Of a DNA stretch of 64,000 bases, positions 16,312 to 24,380 are shown piece after piece. The stretch's first letter is position 1. Each line of letters begins with the position of its first letter. The DNA is taken from IMG/VR virus record IMGVR_UViG_3300017763_000005, positions 33,607 to 97,606 of that record, one strand, 5' to 3'. The DNA is from a virus. The position numbers and the translations under genes were made by a program. Below the pieces are notes generated by a model. It saw nothing but the letters and a program-made list of their open reading frames with translations. It searched no databases and was not told where the DNA came from.

Positions 16312-17363
16312 TAGTCTTCCGTTTCAATATCAAGATCAATATCAATCATTGGTCTATGTCCAATTGAATAATATGTTTTAACAAACTCTTTAAAGTCTGT
16401 ATTTTTAAAGATTGGATCCCAGAATTTTTTAGTAAGAGTATCTTTTTCTCTTACTTTAGTATCGTTAATTTCTCCAGTTTTCATATCAACTGCAGCGTAC
16501 CAACCAACGTTTGGTTTAGTTACATATCCACCAGCAAGAGCTACAGTTAAGAGTCCACTATACTGCTCAATACCACCTTCCCATGAAACACTAATAGGTA
16601 CTTTAGATTTTTCTTTTACAAACCTAGATTTCTCTACATTGATTACAAAGTGATACCCTTGAATCTCTGTTCCTTTTTTATCTTGTTGTCTTCCAATAAT
16701 CCAAATGTTATCAGCTGAATAGTAAATACCAGTACCACCTGATACTACAGCTTTTGGAAATAAACCAATCTCTTGATAGGTATGGTTCACCGCAAGTAAA
16801 GGGATATTCTTCATAGTAAGATAAGGAGTAACCATTCTGAATAGTCCCTTTAATGCTTTAGCTCTTGTCATATCAGCAACTGATTTCTCATTCAAAGCAT
16901 CTTCCAATTCTTTTTTGGACGCTAAATTACCAATTGAATCAATAACCACTATGACTTTATCGTTTCTTTCAATATTTTCTAACTGACCAACTAAATCAAA
17001 TTTAAGTTGCTCAACATCAGTAATTGGAGTATGTAATACTCTTGATGTATCGATACCAAAAGATTCGAAATAAGATTGTGGTGAACCAAATTCTGAATCG
17101 TAAAATAACATTACGGCATCTTCATGTTGTTTTAAATATGCTGCACCCATTAATAATGCAAATGAGGTTTTGAAATGTTTAGATGGACCAGCAAGAACTG
17201 TAAGTCCTGATGTTAATCCTCCATCAATATCTCCTGATAATGCAACGTTAACCATTGGCACATCAGTAGTAATTATGTCTTTCTCTGCAAAAAGAATAGA
17301 CTTGGATAGTATAGATGTTTCTTTTATCTTACTATTTTTCTTTAATTTATCCATTATAGACAT
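16311..17363 (-). CDS. uvsX: Recombinase UvsX (RecA family)
   Basis: Forms filaments on single-stranded DNA and drives strand exchange for recombination-dependent replication, loaded by UvsY. 350 residues. Walker A is the T4-style LAGPSKHFKTSFAL, Walker B is KVIVVIDSIGNLAS, and the sequence through LLAVNHTYQEIGLFPK, which holds the L2-type region, is typical. An acidic tail (MIDIDLDIETED) follows. The unit is transcribed with bS21 (2-base gap) from the promoter at 17664. Confidence 0.96.
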   Translation of the reverse strand: MSIMDKLKKNSKIKETSILSKSILFAEKDIITTDVPMVNVALSGDIDGGLTSGLTVLAGPSKHFKTSFALLMGAAYLKQHEDAVMLFYDSEFGSPQSYFESFGIDTSRVLHTPITDVEQLKFDLVGQLENIERNDKVIVVIDSIGNLASKKELEDALNEKSVADMTRAKALKGLFRMVTPYLTMKNIPLLAVNHTYQEIGLFPKAVVSGGTGIYYSADNIWIIGRQQDKKGTEIQGYHFVINVEKSRFVKEKSKVPISVSWEGGIEQYSGLLTVALAGGYVTKPNVGWYAAVDMKTGEINDTKVREKDTLTKKFWDPIFKNTDFKEFVKTYYSIGHRPMIDIDLDIETED

Positions 17364-17364
17364 A

Positions 17365-17631
17365 TTATCTTCTCCTGCCTTTTTGAGGCTTCATGTATGC
17401 ATCATTGATGCGTTGTAATTTACGAGTTCTACTAATAGCTTCGGCTTTTTTGCGTTGCCTTCTTTGAGCTGGTTTTTCGTAGTACTGGCGTTCGCGTACT
17501 TCTTGTACGATGCCTGCTTTCTCACAGGCTTTTTTAAATTTGCGAAGTCCTACATCAAAAGGCATTTCCTTTTGAGGACGTTTATCTCGCGGGTTTCGAT
17601 TGGGCCTTGGCCTTAAATCAATACTGGGCAT
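17365..17631 (-). CDS. rpsU: Ribosomal protein bS21 homologue
   Basis: 88 residues, highly basic. The core [18 protein letters not shown], then [19 protein letters not shown], is the bS21 signature (a short strand, a helix and a long basic helix). It carries an N-terminal extension ([20 protein letters not shown]) and ends PQKGRRR. bS21 sits on the 30S platform near the anti-Shine-Dalgarno, so a phage copy may replace host bS21 and bias translation. First gene behind its own promoter, followed by uvsX. Known from marine phages including Pelagibacter phages. Confidence 0.92.
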   Translation of the reverse strand: MPSIDLRPRPNRNPRDKRPQKEMPFDVGLRKFKKACEKAGIVQEVRERQYYEKPAQRRQRKKAEAISRTRKLQRINDAYMKPQKGRRR

Positions 17632-17663
17632 ATATTCTCCGTGTTTTATTTCTCATTGTATAT

Positions 17664-17692
17664 ATTATACCATAAAATCAGTGAGTTGTAAA
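17664..17692 (-). promoter_or_regulatory. Sigma70-type promoter for rpsU-uvsX-41
   Basis: TTTACA (17692-17687), 17-base spacer, TATAAT (17669-17664) with ATGG extension. The promoter overlaps the last codons of the methyltransferase gene, so that coding end and the promoter share sequence. Confidence 0.85.
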
Positions 17693-18852
17693 CTGTTTTT
17701 TTCATATTCATAGGTTCTTTTTTTATTGTCTTGAACTAAGAATTGAGTATCTACTAACTCAAGGTTATTATTTAAATATTCTTTAACCATACGTGCTGGA
17801 TGTTCAGCTGTCGTTACAGGTACATTTTGACATATATGATTTAAAGATCTTTTTGCATCAAGCAATACAAAGTTAAATGGTAACTTCATAAGCGATAAAG
17901 CTTCTCTTACTGTTAAGTAACGATCTTCATCTGGATGTGTTAAGCAAGTTGGCATATGTCCAACAAAAGCTCCTATTTTATCTTTAGGAATCTCTGTTGT
18001 TTTTCTCATGATATTACCACCCGCTTTAAGTTTATGATATTGTCTATCGCATTTCTTTGCTACATTCTCAAAACCGTTTGCTCTCATCCATTTAGCAACT
18101 TCTTTGTAGGTTGTTCTTTCTTCTATGTAATCCATAGGGTTAGTTGTCTTTTCTATTTTATTTTGAAATTCACTGTGGGATATACCACCTTCCAACTCCT
18201 CTAATACATATTTATAGTATGGCTCTTCTGAAGGAGTCTTATCGTTACAAAGTATTTGACTCATTGGATCATTATCGCAGCGTTTTACTTCTCTTATATC
18301 ATCAGCAATCATAGTTGGTTTTTCTAATACATAATCAAATAATGGTACTTGATCTCCTTTCCAAAAGAAATAAAATGTACGATCTCTTACTTGACTTAAT
18401 CCATGTAATATTGATTTTGTTTTAAAGATACTAAATGTATATCCATGTTCTTCTCCAATCTTTCTTAATCTTCGAACTACTGGTTCTCCCATCTTACTTG
18501 CTAACCTAGGAGCATTCTCTCCCCAAAAGACTTTTGGTTGAACCTCACCAAGTACATATTCTGCAGACTTATACATCCATTCGTTCATAGGATTATTACT
18601 CGAAGCAGATGGACTAAGTGAGCTGAGCCCTGCACATGGGCATACAGTATTAATCACATCAACTTTTTCTGTGTAACTCGCTCCCTCTGAGAGGTTCAAA
18701 TATGGGACACTATGGTTGTAATAATTGTTTAAGTGACTTTCATTAGCTTGAAATCCCTCAAACGTTAAGAAATACTTTGGCTTTTCTCCAAAGACATTTT
18801 CCATTGCTATTGTTTCTCCACCTATTAGTGGTACTATACTTGCGTAACTCAT
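17665..18852 (-). CDS. DNA (cytosine-5)-methyltransferase
   Basis: 395 residues from ATG 18852, preferred over an upstream in-frame start at 18894 because it forms an ATGA overlap with the preceding gene and aligns with the SAM-binding start (SIVPLIGGETIAM). Motif IV is CPCAG with the nucleophile Cys73, motif VI is GENAP (about 111-115), motif VIII is QVRDR (154-158), and ARMVKEYL near the C-terminus fits motif X. The target domain lies around 220-330. The C-terminus ends LQLTDFMV, a hydrophobic-acidic tail like its neighbours'. No cognate restriction enzyme is adjacent, so probably self-protection or epigenetic marking. Confidence 0.88.
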   Translation of the reverse strand: MSYASIVPLIGGETIAMENVFGEKPKYFLTFEGFQANESHLNNYYNHSVPYLNLSEGASYTEKVDVINTVCPCAGLSSLSPSASSNNPMNEWMYKSAEYVLGEVQPKVFWGENAPRLASKMGEPVVRRLRKIGEEHGYTFSIFKTKSILHGLSQVRDRTFYFFWKGDQVPLFDYVLEKPTMIADDIREVKRCDNDPMSQILCNDKTPSEEPYYKYVLEELEGGISHSEFQNKIEKTTNPMDYIEERTTYKEVAKWMRANGFENVAKKCDRQYHKLKAGGNIMRKTTEIPKDKIGAFVGHMPTCLTHPDEDRYLTVREALSLMKLPFNFVLLDAKRSLNHICQNVPVTTAEHPARMVKEYLNNNLELVDTQFLVQDNKKRTYEYEKNSLQLTDFMV

Positions 18853-19829
18853 CCGAAAAACTCCTCTAATCCTTGAGGTTCCATTCCATTCCAATGTGGA
18901 TAGAACTCTCTTGATAAATGTATTGATTGTGGCTTCTCCATATATTTAAAATCGAGCTTGCCTTCTTGATTGTATAAGTACTCAGTCCATCTTATAATAC
19001 CATATTGTTTTTCAATATAGTCATTAAACTGATTTCTCCAATCGTTTCTTTCTTTCCATGAACCATAAAATGGTTGACCTTTATAGAAACCTGATTGTGG
19101 TATTCTTCTACTGACATCTTCAATTGGAAGCAACTCATAAATTTTAGCTTTATACTTACTTGCTTCTTCAATATATCTATCAGCCAAATCTTCTACCTTT
19201 TGTTCTAATCTTATTGCATGATGACGAACATCAATATTACCAAAATAACATTCAAGCTCGTCGTATTCATGTGGTATGAATGTATCAAATCCTTCATTGA
19301 TAGCTCCATTCAAAGTTTTAAATGGAACACTGTTGACTGTCCAGCCTGGACGATACATACATATTGAATGACTATCGCCAATAACTAGTTTACGAGTTGG
19401 ATTGATATAGTCTACTCTTTCAGCTTCATTAAACATTCTTTCTAGATTTTTTAAGTCTACATCATGCCATTCTGGCTGAACCTCTTTTTTAGCCGATTCC
19501 AGTTTTGATTTAACCATTTCGTGGTACGGCGGGAAGTCGATTCCAATGGAATAGACTTTACCTTTGAACTGAGAAAAATTAACAGTGTTCTTAACATAAG
19601 GAAAACCGTATACGCCACCAAACATATTAATTCCACCACTCCAATCAGTACCATGATAGACCCAAAGGTTATCATAAATATTATGGTCTTCAATTTCTCC
19701 ACCGTAGTTAACATCGCAGTTTCCATATTTCTCCTTTATCATATCTCCATACATTACTCCAGCAGCACCTCTATGAGAACCTGGTCTCTTTGCTATTGGA
19801 ATAAATGGACAATTAATTATATTTTTCAT
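18849..19829 (-). CDS. SGNH/GDSL-hydrolase-like protein
   Basis: 326 residues. LVIGDSHSICMYRPG (GDSHS at 151-155) looks like block I of SGNH hydrolases, and CYFGNIDVRHHAIRL (about 195-208) like the oxyanion and Arg/His block seen in GDSH-type proteins of polysaccharide loci; FYGSWKERNDWRNQFNDYI and SIHLSREFY could supply the terminal Asp/His region. The N-terminal 140 residues are not recognised. ATGA overlaps on both sides bind it to the methyltransferase and the hypermodification-type enzyme. The C-terminal tail QGLEEFFG nearly repeats the end of this phage's DNA polymerase. Possibly an acyl- or glycosyl-type modifier acting at DNA; unproven. Confidence 0.5.
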   Translation of the reverse strand: MKNIINCPFIPIAKRPGSHRGAAGVMYGDMIKEKYGNCDVNYGGEIEDHNIYDNLWVYHGTDWSGGINMFGGVYGFPYVKNTVNFSQFKGKVYSIGIDFPPYHEMVKSKLESAKKEVQPEWHDVDLKNLERMFNEAERVDYINPTRKLVIGDSHSICMYRPGWTVNSVPFKTLNGAINEGFDTFIPHEYDELECYFGNIDVRHHAIRLEQKVEDLADRYIEEASKYKAKIYELLPIEDVSRRIPQSGFYKGQPFYGSWKERNDWRNQFNDYIEKQYGIIRWTEYLYNQEGKLDFKYMEKPQSIHLSREFYPHWNGMEPQGLEEFFG

Positions 19830-20890
19830 TCAAAAAACTCCGTGAGTGTATTAGTTTTTTGTACTCTTGCTACACGTCTACGTGCGCAAGCTTTTTCATC
19901 TTCTCTTATTTGAAGGTATACTCCAAACTGACATGATAGAACTTCTGTTCCATAATACTTAAGAGAATCTTGTTCGTATTGAAACAATTTAGTTCCATCT
20001 TTCTTATCGATATTAAATGCTTCAGGATGAAAGACCACATCTTTTGTAAGTCCAATCTCATCTGCATTTTCTCTCATAAAATAAATTGCTTCATCATATA
20101 GTTTCTTTGGAGCATCAGGCCACATAAGTTCTATTGTATAAACTGCTCCTGGTCCAGGCGCTACAAATCTTTGATCATGATGATACCTCATTTGTGGTAA
20201 TACTGAAGATGAAGCTGCTCCGTGAAATCCGTAGTAATGTCCTATACCAGGCTGTTCTCTTAAAAGATTATATATCTCTGACATATGATCACAGAGTTGC
20301 ATACGTTCTAAGAATCCAGTATCTCTAAATGAAGATACCCATTCACATACATCAACTGGATGAAACTTTCTATTTGGTTCGTTATACTTTCTTCTACAAT
20401 GGTTTCTACCAGCTGTTTGAATAGAAGTATGTAATTCAGTCGTTCCCCATATTGGTTGTTTATTTGCAATTGCTTTATCTAAATTCTGTCTTATTGATTG
20501 AATATAATCTTTGTCTTCATCTGCAAATCTATCAAAGTCTACAAATACATTATCTTCTCCTGAAGCTAAGAAGTGAACTCCTCTCCCTCCATAAAAATGA
20601 GATATAAAAGTATTACCAACAATATTCATTATTGAAGTATCTAAACTTGCAATCTCTTGACCAATAAATCTCATACGATCATCAAGTGTAATTGTTGGAT
20701 GAAAATATTCTACATCTTCTCCAAGACCAAAGTCTGCATCTCCATGTCGATTAACAGCTTCATATGTTTCATCGATATAACCAAGTTGAATACCTGATCT
20801 TTGATTGACTTTATATAAGAACCAATTGAACTCTTTCATGAGTTCTTTATCGTAGTTCCACCAATCGTAATTATATTTAATACTTGACAC
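19826..20890 (-). CDS. Putative DNA-base hypermodification enzyme (HMUDK/aGPT-Pplase-like helical domain)
   Basis: 354 residues, mostly helical. The segment PGIGHYYGFHGAASSSVL, then MRYHHDQRFVAPGPGAVY, resembles the G-I-G and GPGA signatures of the helical family that contains 5-hmdU DNA kinases and alpha-glutamyl/putrescinyl-thymine pyrophosphorylases. The C-terminal part has a Cys/Arg-rich end (EDEKACARRRVARVQ). It lies in a cluster with dCMP hydroxymethylase and ends NTLTEFFE, a polymerase-like clamp-tail. Overlaps neighbours on both sides. Family membership is from memory of motifs and is moderate only. Confidence 0.5.
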   Translation of the reverse strand: MSSIKYNYDWWNYDKELMKEFNWFLYKVNQRSGIQLGYIDETYEAVNRHGDADFGLGEDVEYFHPTITLDDRMRFIGQEIASLDTSIMNIVGNTFISHFYGGRGVHFLASGEDNVFVDFDRFADEDKDYIQSIRQNLDKAIANKQPIWGTTELHTSIQTAGRNHCRRKYNEPNRKFHPVDVCEWVSSFRDTGFLERMQLCDHMSEIYNLLREQPGIGHYYGFHGAASSSVLPQMRYHHDQRFVAPGPGAVYTIELMWPDAPKKLYDEAIYFMRENADEIGLTKDVVFHPEAFNIDKKDGTKLFQYEQDSLKYYGTEVLSCQFGVYLQIREDEKACARRRVARVQKTNTLTEFFE

Positions 20891-21257
20891 GTTCCTCGTT
20901 ATCTCTTTTACAATGTACTATTGAGACGTTTGGACATCTCTTTCTAATTTCTTTAATTTGTATAGGATCATCTTCAAAATGCATTTGAACTTCTATACCA
21001 AGATCTTTTAACATATTAATCATTTGACCTTTAAAAATACCAGAAGCTTTTCTTCCATAAATTGAATTATCATAACGGTCAAGTGGATTCATATATACGG
21101 TATTATATATGCCTCTTGAATGTAGCATTTTTTCTGTAGCTTCTCTATCATGATACGGCCGCCCCGTAAGAATTATGTCATTCTCACAGGGTCTTACGCC
21201 GGTGACGTCTTCGCCAAAATAGATCACACCATCAATGTCAAAACTATTAACTTTCAT
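20877..21257 (-). CDS. HAD-superfamily phosphatase-like protein
   Basis: 126 residues. The start MKVNSFDIDGVIYFG is HAD motif I (D-x-D-G-V); IILTGRPYHDREATEKML supplies motif II (T-G-R) and HFEDDPIQIKEI the acidic motif IV. Such small capless HADs dephosphorylate small metabolites or nucleic-acid ends. Overlaps the inositol-phosphate synthase gene by 11 bases; an inositol-1-phosphate or nucleotide substrate is a natural guess from position, no more. Confidence 0.75.
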   Translation of the reverse strand: MKVNSFDIDGVIYFGEDVTGVRPCENDIILTGRPYHDREATEKMLHSRGIYNTVYMNPLDRYDNSIYGRKASGIFKGQMINMLKDLGIEVQMHFEDDPIQIKEIRKRCPNVSIVHCKRDNEERVKY

Positions 21258-22539
21258 AATCAGTTTGACCAGCTTGGAAGGTGAAAGGCAAGTCTTTAGC
21301 CTTTGGTCTATTTTCCTTGAGCTGAGGTTTAGTCATGTCTGTAATGACTCTTCTCGCTAAGGCGTCACATTCAAATTTAGCATCCTCAGTTTTTAACTGT
21401 ACTGGAGGAGTCTTTTGAGTCCAAGCTGATGGTCCTCTTAGATATCCAACAATACCCATTTCTGATGCTACCTTACAAAATCTAATTGCTGAAACAACAA
21501 CTCCACCAGAGTTTGGCGAATCTTGAACTGAAAGTCTTGCTGACATTTCGTATCTTGCTCCTGCAAATCCATAAGCAACCATATCAAAGTTTGCTATCTT
21601 ATTATCAGATGAAATAAAATCTCCACCTGGTTTTTGTTGAACAGTAAGAGATGGACCAGCAAATAAAGTCATACCTGCTGTAGACTCATCTCTTACAATA
21701 TTCTGACCTTTAAGAACATTTTCTTTTGAGATATGTTTGTTTTTTAATCTATATTGTTTAGCCATATTTAAGAAGTCAGTATTAGCTGTTCTTCCTGTTC
21801 TAATATGTTCTTGACCTTGTGTAGATCCAGCTGCCATATTCATTTGAATATGTTGAGTAATCATAAGTCCTGAATCAAGCATTGCACCTTGTAAAACTTC
21901 TGACATTCTTGAAGCTCCCCAAGCTGATCTCATATCTGATCCAATGAAACTTAAACCAGCATCTATAAATCTTTGTTCAACTTCTAATGCATCATCAGTT
22001 GAAATTAATGTAGGAATACAATTAACAAAATGTACTCCAGCTGCAACTGCGACATCAATCCAATATCTTGATGCTTCTTCTGATCCTACTGGTAAGTAAT
22101 TAATAAGTACGTCTACATTATGATACTGTAATAACTCAACTGTTCTATCGAACGATTCAGCTGGAACAGCTCCATTTACAAATGTGACTTCATCTGGATA
22201 GTCATGCATATGTGGTGCTATCCCGTCCATTTCTGGAGCTGAATAGACCATTGCGTCTTTATGTACGCATGAACTATTTGATGTAGTAGTAATTTTATCG
22301 ACATGATCCATAGCACAATTAGGTTGAGCTCGTAAAGCTTTTGCTAATTTCTTATTTACTTTTCTCTTATCGATATCAAATCCAACGACAAATTCTATAT
22401 CGTGTACTGAATATCCTCCGATATCTTCATACATAAGACCTATTTTATCTTCTGGATTTTCGTTATAATATTGAATTCCCTCTACGAGAGACTTCGCACA
22501 TGATCCGACACCTATGATGCCTGCTTTTATTTTTGACAT
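21247..22539 (-). CDS. ino1: Myo-inositol-1-phosphate synthase homologue
   Basis: 430 residues. NAD-binding GIIGVGSCAKSLVEGIQYY at the N-terminus, then FVVGFDIDKRKVNKKLAKAL, VDVLINYLPVGSEEASRYW, GVHFVNCIPTLIS and GLSFIGSDMRSAWGASRM form the order of motifs seen in inositol-phosphate synthases (actinobacterial and archaeal type). The catalytic Lys region is probably RLKNKHISKENVLKG. It would convert glucose-6-phosphate to inositol-1-phosphate. ATG with GGAGAAAA upstream. Set within a nucleotide and DNA-modification cluster, not near sugar or lipid genes, which makes the role interesting. Confidence 0.85.
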   Translation of the reverse strand: MSKIKAGIIGVGSCAKSLVEGIQYYNENPEDKIGLMYEDIGGYSVHDIEFVVGFDIDKRKVNKKLAKALRAQPNCAMDHVDKITTTSNSSCVHKDAMVYSAPEMDGIAPHMHDYPDEVTFVNGAVPAESFDRTVELLQYHNVDVLINYLPVGSEEASRYWIDVAVAAGVHFVNCIPTLISTDDALEVEQRFIDAGLSFIGSDMRSAWGASRMSEVLQGAMLDSGLMITQHIQMNMAAGSTQGQEHIRTGRTANTDFLNMAKQYRLKNKHISKENVLKGQNIVRDESTAGMTLFAGPSLTVQQKPGGDFISSDNKIANFDMVAYGFAGARYEMSARLSVQDSPNSGGVVVSAIRFCKVASEMGIVGYLRGPSAWTQKTPPVQLKTEDAKFECDALARRVITDMTKPQLKENRPKAKDLPFTFQAGQTDYES

Positions 22540-22571
22540 AATTTTTCTCCTTGTTTATATCAGTTTATTTG

Positions 22572-22609
22572 AGTGAGAAATTTGGCTGGGAGACCCAGAG
22601 TAGCTCACT
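22572..22609 (-). other. Structured leader upstream of the inositol-phosphate synthase gene
   Basis: The only sizeable intergenic gap in this cluster holds nested inverted repeats: an outer 6-bp pair AGTGAG (22572-22577)/CTCACT (22604-22609) and an inner 5-bp CTGGG/CCCAG with a 3-base loop (22586-22598). No U-tract follows, so it is not a clear terminator. It lies 33-70 bases ahead of the start codon and could be regulatory or a processing site. Confidence 0.4.
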
Positions 22610-22913
22610 ATATACTATTAGTTATAACACTTATCAAGCCACTTCCTAAGATGAGACATGCTGCTGTGTTTAAAATTATCAACGCTCTATCTTTCCAGAT
22701 AAGAGCTACTACTAACCAACCGAAACATCCTATTAAGGAAAAGGTTTGATCGTAGATCGCAAGATCAGGACTTGATCTTACTGCCATTGCCAATAAAAGA
22801 ATAGCAGATGCTACCCATTTTATATACCAATCGATTGTATACTTAGGAGTTGCACTCTTAAATATACGTTTTGAATTCTCTAATTCTTTTGCGTCAAACT
22901 TTGATTGACTCAT
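22608..22913 (-). CDS. Small polytopic membrane protein
   Basis: 101 residues with three predicted membrane helices (VASAILLLAMAV, FSLIGCFGWLVVALIW, LIILNTAACLILGSGL) after a charged cytoplasmic-type N-terminus (SKFDAKELENSKRIFK). It overlaps the dCMP deaminase by 20 bases. Similar small proteins occur in T4-like marine phages; function unknown. Confidence 0.65.
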   Translation of the reverse strand: MSQSKFDAKELENSKRIFKSATPKYTIDWYIKWVASAILLLAMAVRSSPDLAIYDQTFSLIGCFGWLVVALIWKDRALIILNTAACLILGSGLISVITNSI

Positions 22914-23355
22914 ATTCTATACCTGCTTCTTCAAATAATTGTTCTGTTAATGTATCGCTTTTATTCCAACGATCTGGAGTATCTTGAGAGAAAGCCATTA
23001 CTCTTTTGACACCGACTTGGATAAGACCTTTTGCGCATTCGCTACAGGTTGGTAATCCGTGTACATATACTGTCGAGCCTTTTAAAGATACTCCATTTGC
23101 TGCTGCATTGTAAATACAGTTCATTTCTGCATGTACTACATATTTGTATTTTTCTTCTCTGTCATTATATCTTTCTTCAGTATCTTCAATACCTCGTGGA
23201 AACCCATTATAGCCTTGAGCTATGATTTCTCCATTTTCTCCAATAGCAACTGCACCAATTTGTCGGCTTGGATCTTTTGACCACGTGCCAAAGTGCCATG
23301 CTAGAGCGAGATATCTCGTATCCCAATTACTTGATAAGGTCAAAGTGTCTTTCAT
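22894..23355 (-). CDS. cd: dCMP deaminase
   Basis: Deaminates dCMP to dUMP, feeding thymidylate synthesis. 153 residues from the ATG at 23355, chosen because upstream in-frame codons run far into the hydroxymethylase gene. Zinc motifs intact: VVHAEMNCIYNAA (H75, E77) and PTCSECAKGLIQ (C104, C107). RQIGAVAIGENG and GYNGFPRGIED are typical of phage dCMP deaminases. It overlaps dCMP hydroxymethylase by 29 bases, so two enzymes competing for dCMP are co-expressed. Confidence 0.93.
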   Translation of the reverse strand: MKDTLTLSSNWDTRYLALAWHFGTWSKDPSRQIGAVAIGENGEIIAQGYNGFPRGIEDTEERYNDREEKYKYVVHAEMNCIYNAAANGVSLKGSTVYVHGLPTCSECAKGLIQVGVKRVMAFSQDTPDRWNKSDTLTEQLFEEAGIEYESIKV

Positions 23356-24007
23356 ATACGTGTAAGTTTTGTACTTGCCAGTGAATATCACCTAAGCCAA
23401 TATGACCTAGTACTTTTTCTTTATTAAGATCTGATGCTAAGTTAACGAGTACTTGTTTTTGCCAAGCATAATCGTTTTTATAACCAAACACTACATCATT
23501 AGATCTCATTTGAACTACACAATGTAGTTCTCTATTTCTAATATAATACGTTACTGCATTAGTACAAATAAAATCGTTTTTACCATTCTCATCAAATTCA
23601 AACCAGATGCTTGGTCTTTGATAGACCATACTTGCTCGTCTTGAATCAATATTGTATGTAAGTTCATTTAATACTTGTTGATATTGACAATGAAACTTAG
23701 GACTATAAATGAGATGACCATAATTAGAATTGATTTCACCATGAATATTAGCAGTTGATTGCCAAGCTTTTGGTGGTTCTTTATCTCCTTCAGGATAGAT
23801 ATCAGTTATATTCGTTGATTCAGATTGATACCAATCGAGTTCAGCTTTAATATATTCTCTGTTTGGAGTACCAAAGATTGCTGGTTTATCAGCAAGAAAT
23901 GATGCACCAATAATTTCTACAGTCTTACATCCAGTTTTATCTGTTGTAAACTGTTTTGATTCAAGAGCATTAACAAATATCTCTGCGATATCTTTAGTCG
24001 TCTGCAT
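23327..24007 (-). CDS. 42: dCMP hydroxymethylase (T4 gp42 homologue)
   Basis: Converts dCMP to 5-hydroxymethyl-dCMP using methylene-tetrahydrofolate. 226 residues from the ATG at 24007, which begins MQTTKDIAEIF at the T4-equivalent position; longer in-frame starts lie inside the gene upstream. Motifs: KTVEIIGASFLADKPAIFG, GEINSNYG, catalytic Cys148 in FICTNAV, and MRSNDVVFGYKNDYAWQK, where Asp179 is the residue that selects dCMP rather than dUMP. The C-terminus is about 20 residues shorter than T4 gp42. Implies hydroxymethylcytosine in phage DNA. Confidence 0.93.
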   Translation of the reverse strand: MQTTKDIAEIFVNALESKQFTTDKTGCKTVEIIGASFLADKPAIFGTPNREYIKAELDWYQSESTNITDIYPEGDKEPPKAWQSTANIHGEINSNYGHLIYSPKFHCQYQQVLNELTYNIDSRRASMVYQRPSIWFEFDENGKNDFICTNAVTYYIRNRELHCVVQMRSNDVVFGYKNDYAWQKQVLVNLASDLNKEKVLGHIGLGDIHWQVQNLHVYERHFDLIK

Positions 24008-24323
24008 TTTGAATCCTGTTATTGAACATATCTCTATTTGGATCTTGGCCTTCCATTTTACCACGAGCATAAGCAACTGCAAAAGAACAATAGTTAATCA
24101 TGTCTTTATAAGTATCTTCAATGCTTTCGAAGTTTGGTTCATCGGTTGATTCAAGCAATGATGTTGCTCGCATAATTTTACCAAGAATGATATCATGAAT
24201 AGTATCAATGCCGCGTCTATAATGCATTGCTTGTACTACTGTAGATTCAGAGCTTTGGTAGTCTTGAGATTTTTTAGTTTGTAGTTCTGCACATTCTTGC
24301 AGGACTCTTAGGCTTTCTTTCAT
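23994..24323 (-). CDS. Nucleotide-modification-associated domain protein (Nmad1/DUF1599-like)
   Basis: 109 residues, all helical. LQECAELQTKKSQDYQSSES, then IIGKIMRA-like IILGKIMRATSLLES and SIEDTYKDMINYCSFAV match the DUF1599/Nmad1 pattern (K-K-x-x-D-Y, K-x-x-R, D-x-x-x-D-x-x-N-Y). That family accompanies modified-base biosynthesis in phages. Leads the cluster from its own promoter at 24352-24380, and overlaps dCMP hydroxymethylase by 14 bases. Confidence 0.75.
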   Translation of the reverse strand: MKESLRVLQECAELQTKKSQDYQSSESTVVQAMHYRRGIDTIHDIILGKIMRATSLLESTDEPNFESIEDTYKDMINYCSFAVAYARGKMEGQDPNRDMFNNRIQNADD

Positions 24324-24351
24324 AATGTCTCCATAATTTATTAATAGTTAT

Positions 24352-24380
24352 ATTATACCATACTTTAGCGTAAATGTAAA
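24352..24380 (-). promoter_or_regulatory. Sigma70-type promoter for the dCMP hydroxymethylase cluster
   Basis: TTTACA (24380-24375), 17-base spacer, TATAAT (24357-24352) with TATGG. Overlaps the stop of the preceding nuclease-like gene. It is the only strong promoter I see for the 24.3-17.7 kb cluster, so those genes are probably one transcript. Confidence 0.85.

Noticed and set aside
18853-18894. Extended N-terminus of the cytosine methyltransferase
   Set aside because: The 14 extra residues would be read from inside the preceding gene; the ATGA junction at 18852 and the motif I position favour the shorter form.
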